Assembly: GCF_025362455.1 (NCBI RefSeq)
Contig: NZ_JANYGJ010000058.1
Span: forward strand, 1 to 22,393
DNA length: 22,393 nucleotides
Source: Deinococcus sp.
Lineage (GTDB): Bacteria > Deinococcota > Deinococci > Deinococcales > Deinococcaceae
Direction: 5' to 3'
This document shows, piece after piece, positions 1 to 6,461 of this stretch (positions are counted from its first letter, which is position 1; every line of letters starts with the position of its first letter). The position numbers and the translations under genes were made by a program. The notes below the pieces were generated by a model that was not told where the DNA came from, ran no database searches, and worked only from the letters and a program-made list of their open reading frames with translations.

Positions 1-108
1 GATCTCGCCCACGCTGGCACCGGGCCGAATCTGGGTCTCCAACTCAGCGATCAGTTCCTGGTACGCTTCGTCCGCCTGAACTCTCCATCCTGCTGTTGTC
101 GGCTCCAT
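1..108 (-). CDS. N-terminal fragment of an unidentified protein
   Basis: A minus-strand reading frame begins with ATG at 108 and stays open for 36 codons to the left edge, so only the N-terminus is visible. It begins MEPTTAGWRVQADEAYQ and continues with a Glu/Leu-rich, probably helical stretch. A purine-rich GGGGGATGATGG lies just upstream on the coding strand and could serve as the ribosome site. The other nearby ATGs are out of frame. I do not recognise the family. A transposase N-terminus is possible, but nothing seen here proves it. Confidence 0.45.
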   Translation of the reverse strand, partial: MEPTTAGWRVQADEAYQELIAELETQIRPGASVGEI

Positions 109-445
109 GGCCCATCATCCCCCATTTCTGAGTTGCACCCACCAAACCAATCCCAGACTGACACTTAAACCCAACTTCTACTCTGTCAACTTAGGGTGCA
201 CCCCAGGTGGACATCCATAGGGCCGCTCACGATGAATCTGGGCCGCGCAGGTGGTGCCAGCCTGTTTCGTCCACAGAGCCGCTTGGCTTCGTACTGTTTG
301 CCGTTGGGACGACCCGACTGACGTTCACACTGCTGGTGGTCTGATCTGGAGCATCGGTCAAACATCTAGACCGACGCGGTTGGTGTATGCCCTGGTACTG
401 CGTGGCCATGTACTCAGCCGCCAGTCATGTTCGAGCGAGGTTTCG
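109..445. other. Intergenic region, no gene recognised
   Basis: These 337 bases separate the left-edge fragment from the DoxX-like gene. I see no convincing protein or RNA gene. A perfect 10-bp palindrome GGGTGCACCC lies at 194-203, with a related half-site TTGCACCC at 133-140. They could be an operator, but nothing else supports this. Confidence 0.5.
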
Positions 446-1039
446 ATGCAACGACCCAAAGCGCCACCCACTGGCAATACCTCTGTTACGCCGCCTACGC
501 TTGCCTGGCGCCTGAACGTACTCGAGCTCCGGCTAATCACCTGGTGGGCGCGCCACGGCATCACGCTGCTGCGCCTGGCACTGGGCGTGATCTTCTTCTG
601 GTTCGGCGCTCTCAAATATTTCCCTGGTGCCAGCAGCGCTGAGGACCTGGCCACCCGCACCATTTCGGTGTTGAGCTTTGGCCACCTCGCACCTCAGATG
701 AGCCTGCCGCTGCTGGCCACCTGGGAGTGCCTGATCGGCCTGGGGCTGCTGACTGGGCGACTGCTTAGAATTACGTTGTTGCTGCTTTTTGCGCAGATGG
801 CGGGCACGTTTCTGCCGCTGGCTTTCTTTCCCCACGAGACGTTCCGGCACTTCCCGCTGGTCCCGACGCTGGAGGGCCAGTACATCATCAAGAATCTGGT
901 GCTGGTCGCCTCGGGCCTGGTGATCGGCGCTACGGTACGAGGTGGGTCGCTGATTCACGACGCCGGGGCAGCCGATACCGCTGAGCGAACACAGTCTGTG
1001 CAGCAGCGCTTCCGTCGCCGCTTTCAGCGCGAACCGTAA
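446..1039 (+). CDS. DoxX/DUF417-like integral membrane protein
   Basis: The product is a 197-residue membrane protein. The ATG at 446 is chosen because GCGAGG lies five bases upstream; the frame is open further 5' but has no ribosome site there. Four hydrophobic segments are visible, the first at about residues 38-58, containing FFWFGALKYFPG. Later segments include LLATWECLIGLGLL and, near the end, YIIKNLVLVASGLVIG. This layout of a charged residue in TM1 and a conserved K-[ND]-L in the last helix is seen in the DoxX and DUF417 (YkgB/RclC) families, some linked to redox stress. The exact function is unknown. The tail is Arg-rich and cytoplasmic. It converges on the TetR gene with a 24-bp gap in which I see no terminator. 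Confidence 0.75.
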   Translation: MQRPKAPPTGNTSVTPPTLAWRLNVLELRLITWWARHGITLLRLALGVIFFWFGALKYFPGASSAEDLATRTISVLSFGHLAPQMSLPLLATWECLIGLGLLTGRLLRITLLLLFAQMAGTFLPLAFFPHETFRHFPLVPTLEGQYIIKNLVLVASGLVIGATVRGGSLIHDAGAADTAERTQSVQQRFRRRFQREP

Positions 1040-1063
1040 GCATACCGAGCGCCTTCCCTGCGC

Positions 1064-1624
1064 CTAGGCCTCCCCCAATAGCCGATACCGGAGGCGCTGC
1101 ATACTGTGCCCAAACAGCGCCGCTTCACCGCTGACCCGCGAGACGACGTAAGCACCCTGCACCGCCATGAACACATCGTCGCCCGCTTCGGGACTCAATC
1201 CCAGCGCCTGGACCGCGCTACGCAGGGCCTCCCGGTAAGTCCGGACGATCTGCGCCGCCCGCCCGGCGGCAGAATCGCCCAGCGCCCGCAACTCGGTGGC
1301 CAGTGTGCCGAACGGACAGCCCAACTCGGCAGCGGCCTGGGAACCGCTCAGGAGCCACTCGAAGTAGGCGCCCAGCCACTCAGCCCCGCTGAGCGGCGCG
1401 AGGCGGGCCAGCACCACCTGCAACTCCTGCTCACAGGCGTCCAGCGCGGCCAGCACCAGGTCGTCGCGGGTCTTGAAGTAGTAGTAGAGGTTGCCCAGTG
1501 GTACCCCTGCCGCGCTGGCCACATCGTGCAGGGTGGTGCCGCCGACCCCGGACGTCCGAAAGCGGCGCAACGCCGCCGTGACAATCTGATCGCGTTTGCC
1601 TGCCTGATCACGTTTGCCTGCCAT
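1064..1624 (-). CDS. TetR/AcrR family transcriptional regulator
   Basis: The product is a 186-residue repressor-type regulator. Residues about 31-50 form the helix-turn-helix, with TLHDVASAAGVPLGNLYYYF matching the TetR pattern ending in LYYYF. The rest is the helical ligand and dimer domain. The ATG at 1624 is preferred over upstream in-frame ATGs because GGAGG lies seven bases before it. The N-terminus carries a duplicated hexapeptide, AGKRDQ AGKRDQ, from an 18-bp tandem duplication. The gene is divergent from the alpha/beta hydrolase at 1784, and a palindrome in the gap is a good operator candidate. By the usual TetR logic it probably represses that hydrolase and itself. The inducer is unknown. 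Confidence 0.9.
   Translation of the reverse strand: MAGKRDQAGKRDQIVTAALRRFRTSGVGGTTLHDVASAAGVPLGNLYYYFKTRDDLVLAALDACEQELQVVLARLAPLSGAEWLGAYFEWLLSGSQAAAELGCPFGTLATELRALGDSAAGRAAQIVRTYREALRSAVQALGLSPEAGDDVFMAVQGAYVVSRVSGEAALFGHSMQRLRYRLLGEA
1586..1621 (-). repeat. 18-bp tandem duplication in the TetR N-terminus
   Basis: Two adjacent 18-bp units at 1586-1603 and 1604-1621 differ at one base (CTGATCGCG versus CTGATCACG, both followed by TTTGCCTGC). On the coding strand they give AGKRDQ twice, in frame, before the HTH domain. Confidence 0.9.
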
Positions 1625-1724
1625 CCTCCCACCTCCGGCCATCCACCCCAAGGGGCGATGAAGCGTTGCCCTGGTCTCGGTGAAGTGCGTTCCCATCACC
1701 GCAGGGCATTCTACCCTTACATTA

Positions 1725-1740
1725 AGTCAGAATTCTAACT
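1725..1740. promoter_or_regulatory. Candidate TetR operator
   Basis: AGTCAGAATTCTAACT is a 16-bp palindrome centred on GAATTC with one mismatched pair. It lies in the 159-bp gap between the divergent TetR and hydrolase genes, about 45 bp before the hydrolase start, where a TetR dimer would block both promoters. The site is seen in the sequence; its role is inferred from position. Confidence 0.55.
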
Positions 1741-1783
1741 GAGAACTGGTGACGGGCCTGCGAAGCCCGACAAGGAGAACACC

Positions 1784-2662
1784 ATGACACTGAACAGACT
1801 ACTTTTCCCCCTGATCCTGCTGACCCCAACGGCCCTGGCGGGCGGGGCGGATGGCCGCCAGCAAGGCATGCTCGACGTGAACGGCGCCCAGATTCATTAT
1901 GTCTCGGTCGGCAGCGGCACCCCGATGTTGCTGCTGCACGGCTACCCGCTGAGCGGTGAGCTGTTCGCCCGCAACCGGGACACCCTGGCGGCGGCAGGCT
2001 ACCGGGTCATCACCATCGACCACCGAGGATACGGGATAAGCACCGCGCCCAGCAACGATCCGGGCAGTCTGGAAACGTACGCCAAGGACGCGCTGGCGGT
2101 CATGGATAAACTCAATGTTTCTAAGGCCATCATCGGCGGAATGAGCATGGGCGGCCCCATCACCTTCGAGATGTACCGCGAAGCACCAGAGCGCTTCCTC
2201 GGGATGATCCTGATCGATACCCTCGCCAACCCGGCTGGGATCGTCGAACAGAACCTCTGGAAGGGCATGGCCCAGAAAGCCGTCACCTACGGCCCCCAGT
2301 CGCTGGCGCCTGAGCTGCTCAAGGACATGCTGACCGGCCAGACCCGCATGAACCGGCCCACTGACGCCAAGGTGCTGAGCGCCATCGTCAGCCAGGCCAG
2401 CGTGGCCGCCGATGTGGCTGGTGCCAAGGTGCTGGCGACCCGCCCGGATTCCATTCCCACCCTGAAGACCATCACGGTGCCGACCCTGATCATCGAGGGC
2501 CTCGAGGACACCGTCTACCCACCGGAGTTCAGCCTGAAGATGCAGCAGAATATCCCCAACGCCAAGCTGGTGATCATCCCCGGGGCCGCGCACGCCGCCG
2601 TCTTCGAGAAGGCCAGCGCCGCCAACGCCGCCATCATCGACTGGGCCAAAACGGTGAAGTAA
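1784..2662 (+). CDS. Secreted alpha/beta-fold hydrolase
   Basis: The product is a 292-residue alpha/beta hydrolase with an N-terminal signal peptide (MTLNRLLFPLILLTPTALAGG), so it probably acts outside the cytoplasm. The fold signatures are in order: HGYP oxyanion region at 52-55, DHRGYG at 79-84, nucleophile elbow GMSMGG with Ser121, acid Asp242 after the TLIIEG strand, and His270 in PGAAH. The Ser-Asp-His triad therefore looks complete. AAGGAG lies eight bases before the ATG. Relatives include haloperoxidase-like esterases, lactonases and epoxide hydrolases, and the sequence does not separate them. The divergent TetR gene and the palindrome between them point to substrate-inducible control. 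Confidence 0.88.
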   Translation: MTLNRLLFPLILLTPTALAGGADGRQQGMLDVNGAQIHYVSVGSGTPMLLLHGYPLSGELFARNRDTLAAAGYRVITIDHRGYGISTAPSNDPGSLETYAKDALAVMDKLNVSKAIIGGMSMGGPITFEMYREAPERFLGMILIDTLANPAGIVEQNLWKGMAQKAVTYGPQSLAPELLKDMLTGQTRMNRPTDAKVLSAIVSQASVAADVAGAKVLATRPDSIPTLKTITVPTLIIEGLEDTVYPPEFSLKMQQNIPNAKLVIIPGAAHAAVFEKASAANAAIIDWAKTVK

Positions 2663-2835
2663 GACTGGCCGGGACCGATCAGCGTTCGTCATGTCACACC
2701 GCCCAGTCGCGCCCGAACGCACGTCTGTGAACACTCCGGCGAGCGCGTCGAGGGCTAGACCATTCCGACTTTTCTCCGGGTACACCCACCATTCCCCGAC
2801 CTGCGACCACCGCAGATGAGCAACAGGAGGACACC

Positions 2836-3438
2836 ATGAGCGAACTTGAACCGACAACCATCGACCTGACCGTAGCCGAAGGCTCGAACGACCGCCGAAC
2901 CTTTTTGACCCGTCTGACCGCCGCTGGAGTCAGCGTGGGCTTGCTGGGTTTCGGCACTTCCCAGGTGGGCGCCGCCAGCCTGTCCATGAAGGCGGGGCTG
3001 ACCGAGAAGGACTTCCGGATGGGCGTGATTGGCCCGGCCACCCTCTCACGGATCGTCAGTCAACTGGCAGTTGTGCGCGCGACTCAAGTCAATGCCCGCG
3101 AATTCGCCCGTTTCGAGTTGCGTGAGGCCGTCGCCGTCACCACGGTCCTGAGAGAACTCAAGACGCCGACGCCCCCGATGGACGCCAAGGCGAAGGCGAC
3201 CCTGGCCAAGATCCAGGGGGCAGCGCCGGGACGCGAGTTCGATGTCGCCTACATCACGGCCCAGCATGACAACCACGTCTTTCTGCGAGACCTCGCCACG
3301 GCCTACCTGAACAACACCACGCCTGCCGAGCCCACCTTCGCCGAACAGCAGGGGCGCCACTTGGCCACGCTGGCCCTCAACCAGTTCACCGAACACGTCG
3401 AACTCACCGCCAGAATCCTCAAGGAGTTGCAGGGCTAA
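2836..3438 (+). CDS. Tat-exported DUF4142 family protein
   Basis: The product is 200 residues. A twin-arginine motif, DRRTFL at residues 19-24, is followed by a hydrophobic stretch at about 28-44, so folded export through Tat is likely. The mature part has the DUF4142 pattern of a ferritin-like helical bundle: a NAREFARFE helix, then GREFDVAYITAQHDNHV, and a final TEHVELTARIL helix. AGGAGG lies five bases before the ATG. No cofactor or reaction is known for certain in this family, and no haem- or metal-binding set can be named from the sequence. The gene stands alone, with 173 bp before it and a decayed insertion sequence starting 18 bp after its stop. Confidence 0.8.
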   Translation: MSELEPTTIDLTVAEGSNDRRTFLTRLTAAGVSVGLLGFGTSQVGAASLSMKAGLTEKDFRMGVIGPATLSRIVSQLAVVRATQVNAREFARFELREAVAVTTVLRELKTPTPPMDAKAKATLAKIQGAAPGREFDVAYITAQHDNHVFLRDLATAYLNNTTPAEPTFAEQQGRHLATLALNQFTEHVELTARILKELQG

Positions 3439-3456
3439 AGCTGAGGCGCCGTGTCT

Positions 3457-3476
3457 GGTTGTATTGACTTGACCGG
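3457..3476 (+). repeat. IS6 terminal inverted repeat, left
   Basis: GGTTGTATTGACTTGACCGG matches the right terminal repeat at 17 of 20 positions and marks the transposase 3' side of the element. Confidence 0.8.
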
Positions 3477-3619
3477 GTTTATGGCAGTCAGACAGCAGGG
3501 GTGGCCTAAATCTCAGACCACCCCTACCGCGACTGCTGACCATGCCTGGAACGCTTTGTTTTGGTTGTCCCTTCGGGTGGCAGCGTTGACGCTGGTGCGG
3601 GAATGGTCGTGAAGGTTGG

Positions 3620-3659
3620 TGTCTTGGGCAGAGCAGCGCCCATGAGGACGCTTGCCCGC
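3620..3659 (-). repeat. 40-bp hairpin repeat, copy A
   Basis: On the minus strand it reads from GCGGGCAAGCGTCC to GCTCTGCCCAAGACA. It folds as an outer GGGCA/TGCCC stem and an inner AGCGTCC/GGGCGCT stem with a TCAT loop and a GCTC bulge. It sits inside the transposase between the codons for LHARI and NLH and shifts the frame. Confidence 0.85.
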
Positions 3660-3754
3660 TGATGCGGGCGTGGAGACTCAGGAATTCTTGAGCGCGCTTC
3701 CGTCGCCTGAACCCCTGCTGACTTCGCTCCTGTCGCCGTGTGGAGCGGTGTTCT

Positions 3755-3794
3755 TGTCTTGGGCAGAACAGCGCCGCTGGCGACGCTTGCCCGC
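3755..3794 (-). repeat. 40-bp hairpin repeat, copy B
   Basis: It is identical to copy A at 35 of 40 positions. The inner stem is AGCGTCG/CGGCGCT, so the base pair beside the loop has switched from C-G to G-C while pairing is kept. It is inserted just after the transposase codons for NNIIEQ. Confidence 0.85.
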
Positions 3795-4216
3795 TGCTCG
3801 ATGATGTTGTTGCACCTGGCCGTGGAGATCACCTGCTGATGGTCAACGTTGACCACGCTCGGGATCTCTCGAATCGCGGCGCCGTAGCTGCGCAGCTAAT
3901 CGGTATGGATCATCTCTGGAACGTCATATTCATTCAGAAGGCGAGTCAGGAAGATCTTCGCCGCTTCAGTGTCCTGATGCCGCTGGAGAAGAATGTCGAG
4001 CGCGAAGCCGTGCTCGTCGACTGCTCTCCACAGCCAGTGTCGAATACCGTCTACGCTCGTACACACCTCGTCGAGACGCCACCGGGAACCTCGTCGGGGT
4101 TCCCGGTGGCGCAGGTCTTCAGCGAAGAGGGCGCTGAACTTGATGCACCACTCGCGCAGGGTTTCGTGGCTGACCTCAATGCCGCGCTGGTGCAGTAATT
4201 CCTGCACGTCCCGGTA

Positions 4217-4256
4217 GCGGCCAAGCGTCCTCATGGGCGCTGCTCTGGCCAAGAAA
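4217..4256 (+). repeat. 40-bp hairpin repeat, copy C
   Basis: It lies in the opposite orientation to copies A and B and matches A at 37 of 40 positions. The outer stem is GGCCA/TGGCC instead of GGGCA/TGCCC, a second compensatory pair change. It stands where the transposase N-terminal DNA-binding region should be. Confidence 0.85.
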
Positions 4257-4306
4257 CGGTGGCGGTATGGCCTGGCGTCGGTCACGGCAGGTCAGCCTAC
4301 CCCGGT

Positions 4307-4326
4307 CCGGTTAAGGCAACACAACC
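4307..4326 (-). repeat. IS6 terminal inverted repeat, right
   Basis: Read on the minus strand this is GGTTGTGTTGCCTTAACCGG. It lies just upstream of the transposase GTG start. Confidence 0.8.
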
Positions 4327-4546
4327 ACGAGAACAGCTTTCCCCACCTAGACCGGACAACCAACGGGGTTGAGTGTAGGGGTGAAACGGGTGCCTGTACG
4401 CCACGCCCGATGTGAATCCGGCTGAATTTCGTCCCCCGCATCCCCCTCGCCCGACTCCCTATGAGCAGGCACCAGTGGGACTGACCGATATCCCCAGCAC
4501 CGATCACAGCTTCGCAGCCTTTCCCATGTGCCCGCCAGATTGTGAG

Positions 4547-4600
4547 TTGACACTCAACTGACGATCCGCTGACGCCACACTGACAGGGCCTCCCTACGCT
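4547..4600 (+). promoter_or_regulatory. Pho-box-like promoter of the phn operon
   Basis: Four consecutive 11-bp units are in register: TTGACACTCAA, CTGACGATCCG, CTGACGCCACA and CTGACAGGGCC. Exactly 10 bp separate the last CTGAC from a TACGCT -10 box at 4595-4600. Direct repeats of 11 bp that replace the -35 element are the hallmark of PhoB/PhoP activated promoters. An inverted repeat GTTGACACTCAAC overlaps the first unit. The inferred start of transcription is near 4607, giving a leader of about 40 nt to phnC. The other bases between the IS element and phnC (4327-4546) show nothing I can name. Confidence 0.7.
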
Positions 4601-4645
4601 GTTCCCCGGCACGATGCTGAAAGCCGCAGGGCACCGGGGGGCACG

Positions 4646-5449
4646 ATGATCGAAACCAACCGATTGGGTGTGAGTTACCGGGGCCAGCCCGCATTGACTG
4701 ATCTGAGCGTCACGATAGGTGGCGGCTTCACGGCGGTGATCGGGCCGTCTGGGGCGGGGAAATCAACCCTGATGCGGGCGCTCAACGGCCTGATTCCGGC
4801 AGGCAGCGGGCAGGTGCTCTTTCAGGGCACGCCGTTGGGTCGCCCCGGCAGCGCCCTGCTGCGGATCCAGCAGCGCCGGATGGGCATGGTGTTCCAGGGA
4901 TTTAACCTGGTGCGCCGCCTCTCGGCTCTGGAGAACGTGCTGCTGGGCCGCCTGGCCGCCACCAGCCCCTGGCGCAGCCTCAGTGGCTGGCTACCGCACG
5001 GTGAGCGCGAGCTGGCCCTGCATCTGCTCGACCGGGTAGGGCTAGCCGACCACGCCTGGCAGCGGGCCGATCAGCTCTCCGGCGGGCAACAGCAGCGGGT
5101 GGGGATCGCCCGCGCCCTGGCTCAGCAACCCCAGGTGATCCTGGCCGACGAGCCGATCAGTGCCCTCGATCCGAAAAGCGCCGCCGAGGTGATGGCGATT
5201 TTGCACGGCATCCAGGCGCAAGACGGGCTGGCGGTCATCGCCAACCTGCACTCGCTGGAAACGGTGCGCCGCTACGCAGGCCGTGTGATCGCGCTGCGGG
5301 CCGGGCAACTGGTATTCGACGACGTACCGCAGCGCCTGACCGATAACGTGGCCCGCGAACTCTACGGCCAGGACGCCCTGCCGGGCGAGAGCCAGGAGCC
5401 GGGCGGGAATCAGGAGCTGCCCCCGAACGTCCACTTCGCCTCGGCCTGA
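4646..5449 (+). CDS. phnC: Phosphonate ABC transporter ATP-binding protein PhnC
   Basis: The product is a 267-residue ABC ATPase that should power phosphonate import with PhnD and PhnE. Walker A is GPSGAGKST at 33-41, the Q-loop region is MGMVFQGFNLV, the signature is LSGGQQQRVGIARAL at about 143, Walker B is VILADEP at about 164, and the D-loop is SALDP. The H-loop reads ANLHSLE, where PhnC proteins commonly have N-x-H. The ATG follows a GGGGG run by five bases. It is the first gene of the operon, behind a Pho-box-like promoter. The C-terminal tail contains an 18-bp tandem duplication (PGESQE PGGNQE) lying outside the catalytic core. Confidence 0.95.
   Translation: MIETNRLGVSYRGQPALTDLSVTIGGGFTAVIGPSGAGKSTLMRALNGLIPAGSGQVLFQGTPLGRPGSALLRIQQRRMGMVFQGFNLVRRLSALENVLLGRLAATSPWRSLSGWLPHGERELALHLLDRVGLADHAWQRADQLSGGQQQRVGIARALAQQPQVILADEPISALDPKSAAEVMAILHGIQAQDGLAVIANLHSLETVRRYAGRVIALRAGQLVFDDVPQRLTDNVARELYGQDALPGESQEPGGNQELPPNVHFASA
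5381..5416 (+). repeat. 18-bp tandem duplication in the PhnC tail
   Basis: CCGGGCGAGAGCCAGGAG is followed directly by CCGGGCGGGAATCAGGAG, 15 of 18 identical, encoding PGESQE then PGGNQE in the hydrophilic C-terminus. Confidence 0.85.
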
Positions 5450-5504
5450 GTCGGCTCCACCTGACCTTACTTCGCCCTCGACCCGAACTTCACCAGGAGT
5501 CACC

Positions 5505-6362
5505 ATGCGTAATCCACTGATGCTCAGCCTGACCGTGCTCACCCTGTCTAGCAGCGCCTTCGCCCAGGACAAGACCGGCTGGCCCAAGGCCCTGACCTTC
5601 GGGATTATCCCCACGGAGGGCTCCTCGGCCACGCTCACCAAGTGGCAGCCGTTCTTCGCCTACCTGGGCAAGACCCTGGGCGTGGAGATCAAACCGCAGG
5701 TCGGGGCCGACTACACCGCCGTGATCCTGGCGATGCAGAACAAGCAGCTCGACGTGGCCTACTTCGGACCCAAGTCGTACATCACGGCGGTCGAGCAGGC
5801 GGGAGCCGAGGCGATAGTCATGGACAATACCGTCAAGGGCGGGCTGGGCTACCACTCGATCATCATCAGCAAGGCAGGCAGCGGCCCCCAGTCACTGTCC
5901 TCCGCCAGGGGTAAGACCTTCGCTTTCGTCGATCCGCAGAGCACCAGCGGCTACCTGATTCCGCTGACCCACTTCGTCTACGGCCTGAAGGTCAAGCCCG
6001 ACACCTACTTCAGCAAAGTCATCTTTGCCGGGTCGCACGAGAACGCTATCCTGGCGGTGCTCAACGGGACGGTGGACGTGGCCGCCACCAACGACGCCGA
6101 CATGGCGAACGCTGTCGCCAAGGGAGCGGTCAAAGCCAGCGACTTCAACGTGCTGTACGTCTCGGCCAGCATCCCCAACGGCCCCACCGCCGTGCGCGGC
6201 GACCTGCCCGCCTCGCTCAAGACGGCCATCAAGTCCGCCATGCTCGGCTACAAAGATCCCAAGGGTCTGGACGCGCTGAACCTCAAGAGCTGGGTATCGG
6301 CCTCCGACAAGGATTACGACCCGATCCGCCAGGCCAATGACGTGCAAAAGATCGCCAAGTAA
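5505..6362 (+). CDS. phnD: Phosphonate ABC transporter substrate-binding protein PhnD
   Basis: The product is 285 residues with a signal peptide (MRNPLMLSLTVLTLSSSAFA, cleavage before QDK), so it is secreted or periplasmic. It has the PhnD pattern: FGIIPTEG near the mature N-terminus, then DYTAVILAM, DVAYFGPKSYITA and DPQSTSGYLIP. These surround the phosphonate or phosphate pocket in the family. AGGAG lies six bases before the ATG. It follows phnC after 55 bp and precedes phnE across a 99-bp gap with stem-loops, which may give this binding protein more mRNA than the membrane subunits. The actual ligand (alkylphosphonate, aminoethylphosphonate, phosphite or phosphate) cannot be read from the sequence. 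Confidence 0.94.
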   Translation: MRNPLMLSLTVLTLSSSAFAQDKTGWPKALTFGIIPTEGSSATLTKWQPFFAYLGKTLGVEIKPQVGADYTAVILAMQNKQLDVAYFGPKSYITAVEQAGAEAIVMDNTVKGGLGYHSIIISKAGSGPQSLSSARGKTFAFVDPQSTSGYLIPLTHFVYGLKVKPDTYFSKVIFAGSHENAILAVLNGTVDVAATNDADMANAVAKGAVKASDFNVLYVSASIPNGPTAVRGDLPASLKTAIKSAMLGYKDPKGLDALNLKSWVSASDKDYDPIRQANDVQKIAK

Positions 6363-6387
6363 GCGTGGAGCGACGCTGCTGACCAGT

Positions 6388-6416
6388 CAGGCGGCGGGGA
6401 GTGCCCTAGCCGCCTG
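6388..6416 (+). other. Intercistronic stem-loop between phnD and phnE
   Basis: CAGGCGGC at 6388-6395 pairs perfectly with GCCGCCTG at 6409-6416 around a 13-nt loop. A smaller hairpin (AGCGT/ACGCT) lies just before it, from the phnD stop onward. No T-run follows, so this looks like an RNA-stabilising or partial-attenuation structure and not a full terminator. Confidence 0.6.
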
Positions 6417-6422
6417 GCCTCA

Positions 6423-6452
6423 TTCATTGTGTTGGAGTTCATTGTGTTGGAG
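6423..6452 (+). repeat. 15-bp perfect tandem duplication at the phnE ribosome site
   Basis: TTCATTGTGTTGGAG occurs twice in a row (6423-6437 and 6438-6452). Each unit ends with GGAG, so the Shine-Dalgarno sequence is duplicated; the second GGAG is nine bases from the phnE ATG at 6462. Confidence 0.95.
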
Positions 6453-6461
6453 CTGCCTGAC

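Larger units (their letters stand above)
3513..4285 (-). pseudogene. Disrupted IS6-family transposase
   Basis: The frame starts at GTG 4285 (TDARPYRHRF) and shows clear IS6 motifs: SHETLREWCIKF, RGSRWRLDEV with the first catalytic Asp, LWRAVDEHG, and EMIHTD with the second. The next codon is TAG where Gln is expected before LRSYGAA (one base change). The frame then continues through DHQQVISTARCNNIIEQ. After that, two inserted repeats of about 40 bp (3755-3794 and 3620-3659) shift the frame; removing them restores the usual RRQERSQQGF and LHARISNLH blocks and an ending AFQAWSAVAVG. A third copy (4217-4256) replaces the N-terminal helix-turn-helix region, where about 19 residues are missing. 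The gene cannot make an active enzyme. Confidence 0.88.
3457..4326 (-). mobile_element. Degenerate IS6-family insertion sequence
   Basis: The element is about 870 bp, bounded by imperfect inverted repeats that agree at 17 of 20 bases. The left repeat is GGTTGTATTGACTTGACCGG and the right, read inward, is GGTTGTGTTGCCTTAACCGG. GG...TGTTG ends are typical of IS6. It carries one minus-strand DDE transposase reading frame, now broken. I see no 8-bp target duplication: the flanks are CCGTGTCT and ACGAGAAC. This fits an old insertion or recombination after insertion. The element separates the DUF4142 gene from the phosphonate operon. Confidence 0.85.

Noticed and set aside
194..203. GGGTGCACCC palindrome as an operator
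   Set aside because: A 10-bp palindrome alone is weak evidence; no adjacent regulator or promoter pattern supports it.
251..445. Upstream extension of the DoxX-like gene
   Set aside because: The frame is open but lacks a ribosome site and reads as low-quality protein. The ATG at 446 has GAGG at proper spacing.
1799..2857. 352-codon minus-strand open frame
   Set aside because: It is antisense to the alpha/beta hydrolase and has no recognisable domain. GC-rich third positions create such shadows.
3620..3794. CRISPR array made of the 40-bp repeats
   Set aside because: There are only three copies, in two orientations and at irregular distances, each inside transposase coding sequence, with no spacer pattern.
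3449..4334. 8-bp target-site duplication of the IS6 element
   Set aside because: The flanks CCGTGTCT and ACGAGAAC do not match.
4292..4612. 106-codon minus-strand open frame upstream of phnC
   Set aside because: It overlaps the IS end and the promoter region, has no ribosome site, and its product resembles no known protein.
5450..5504. Separate Pho-box promoter before phnD
   Set aside because: A single CTGAC occurs in the gap but has no 11-bp partner and no TAnnnT box at the 10-bp distance.
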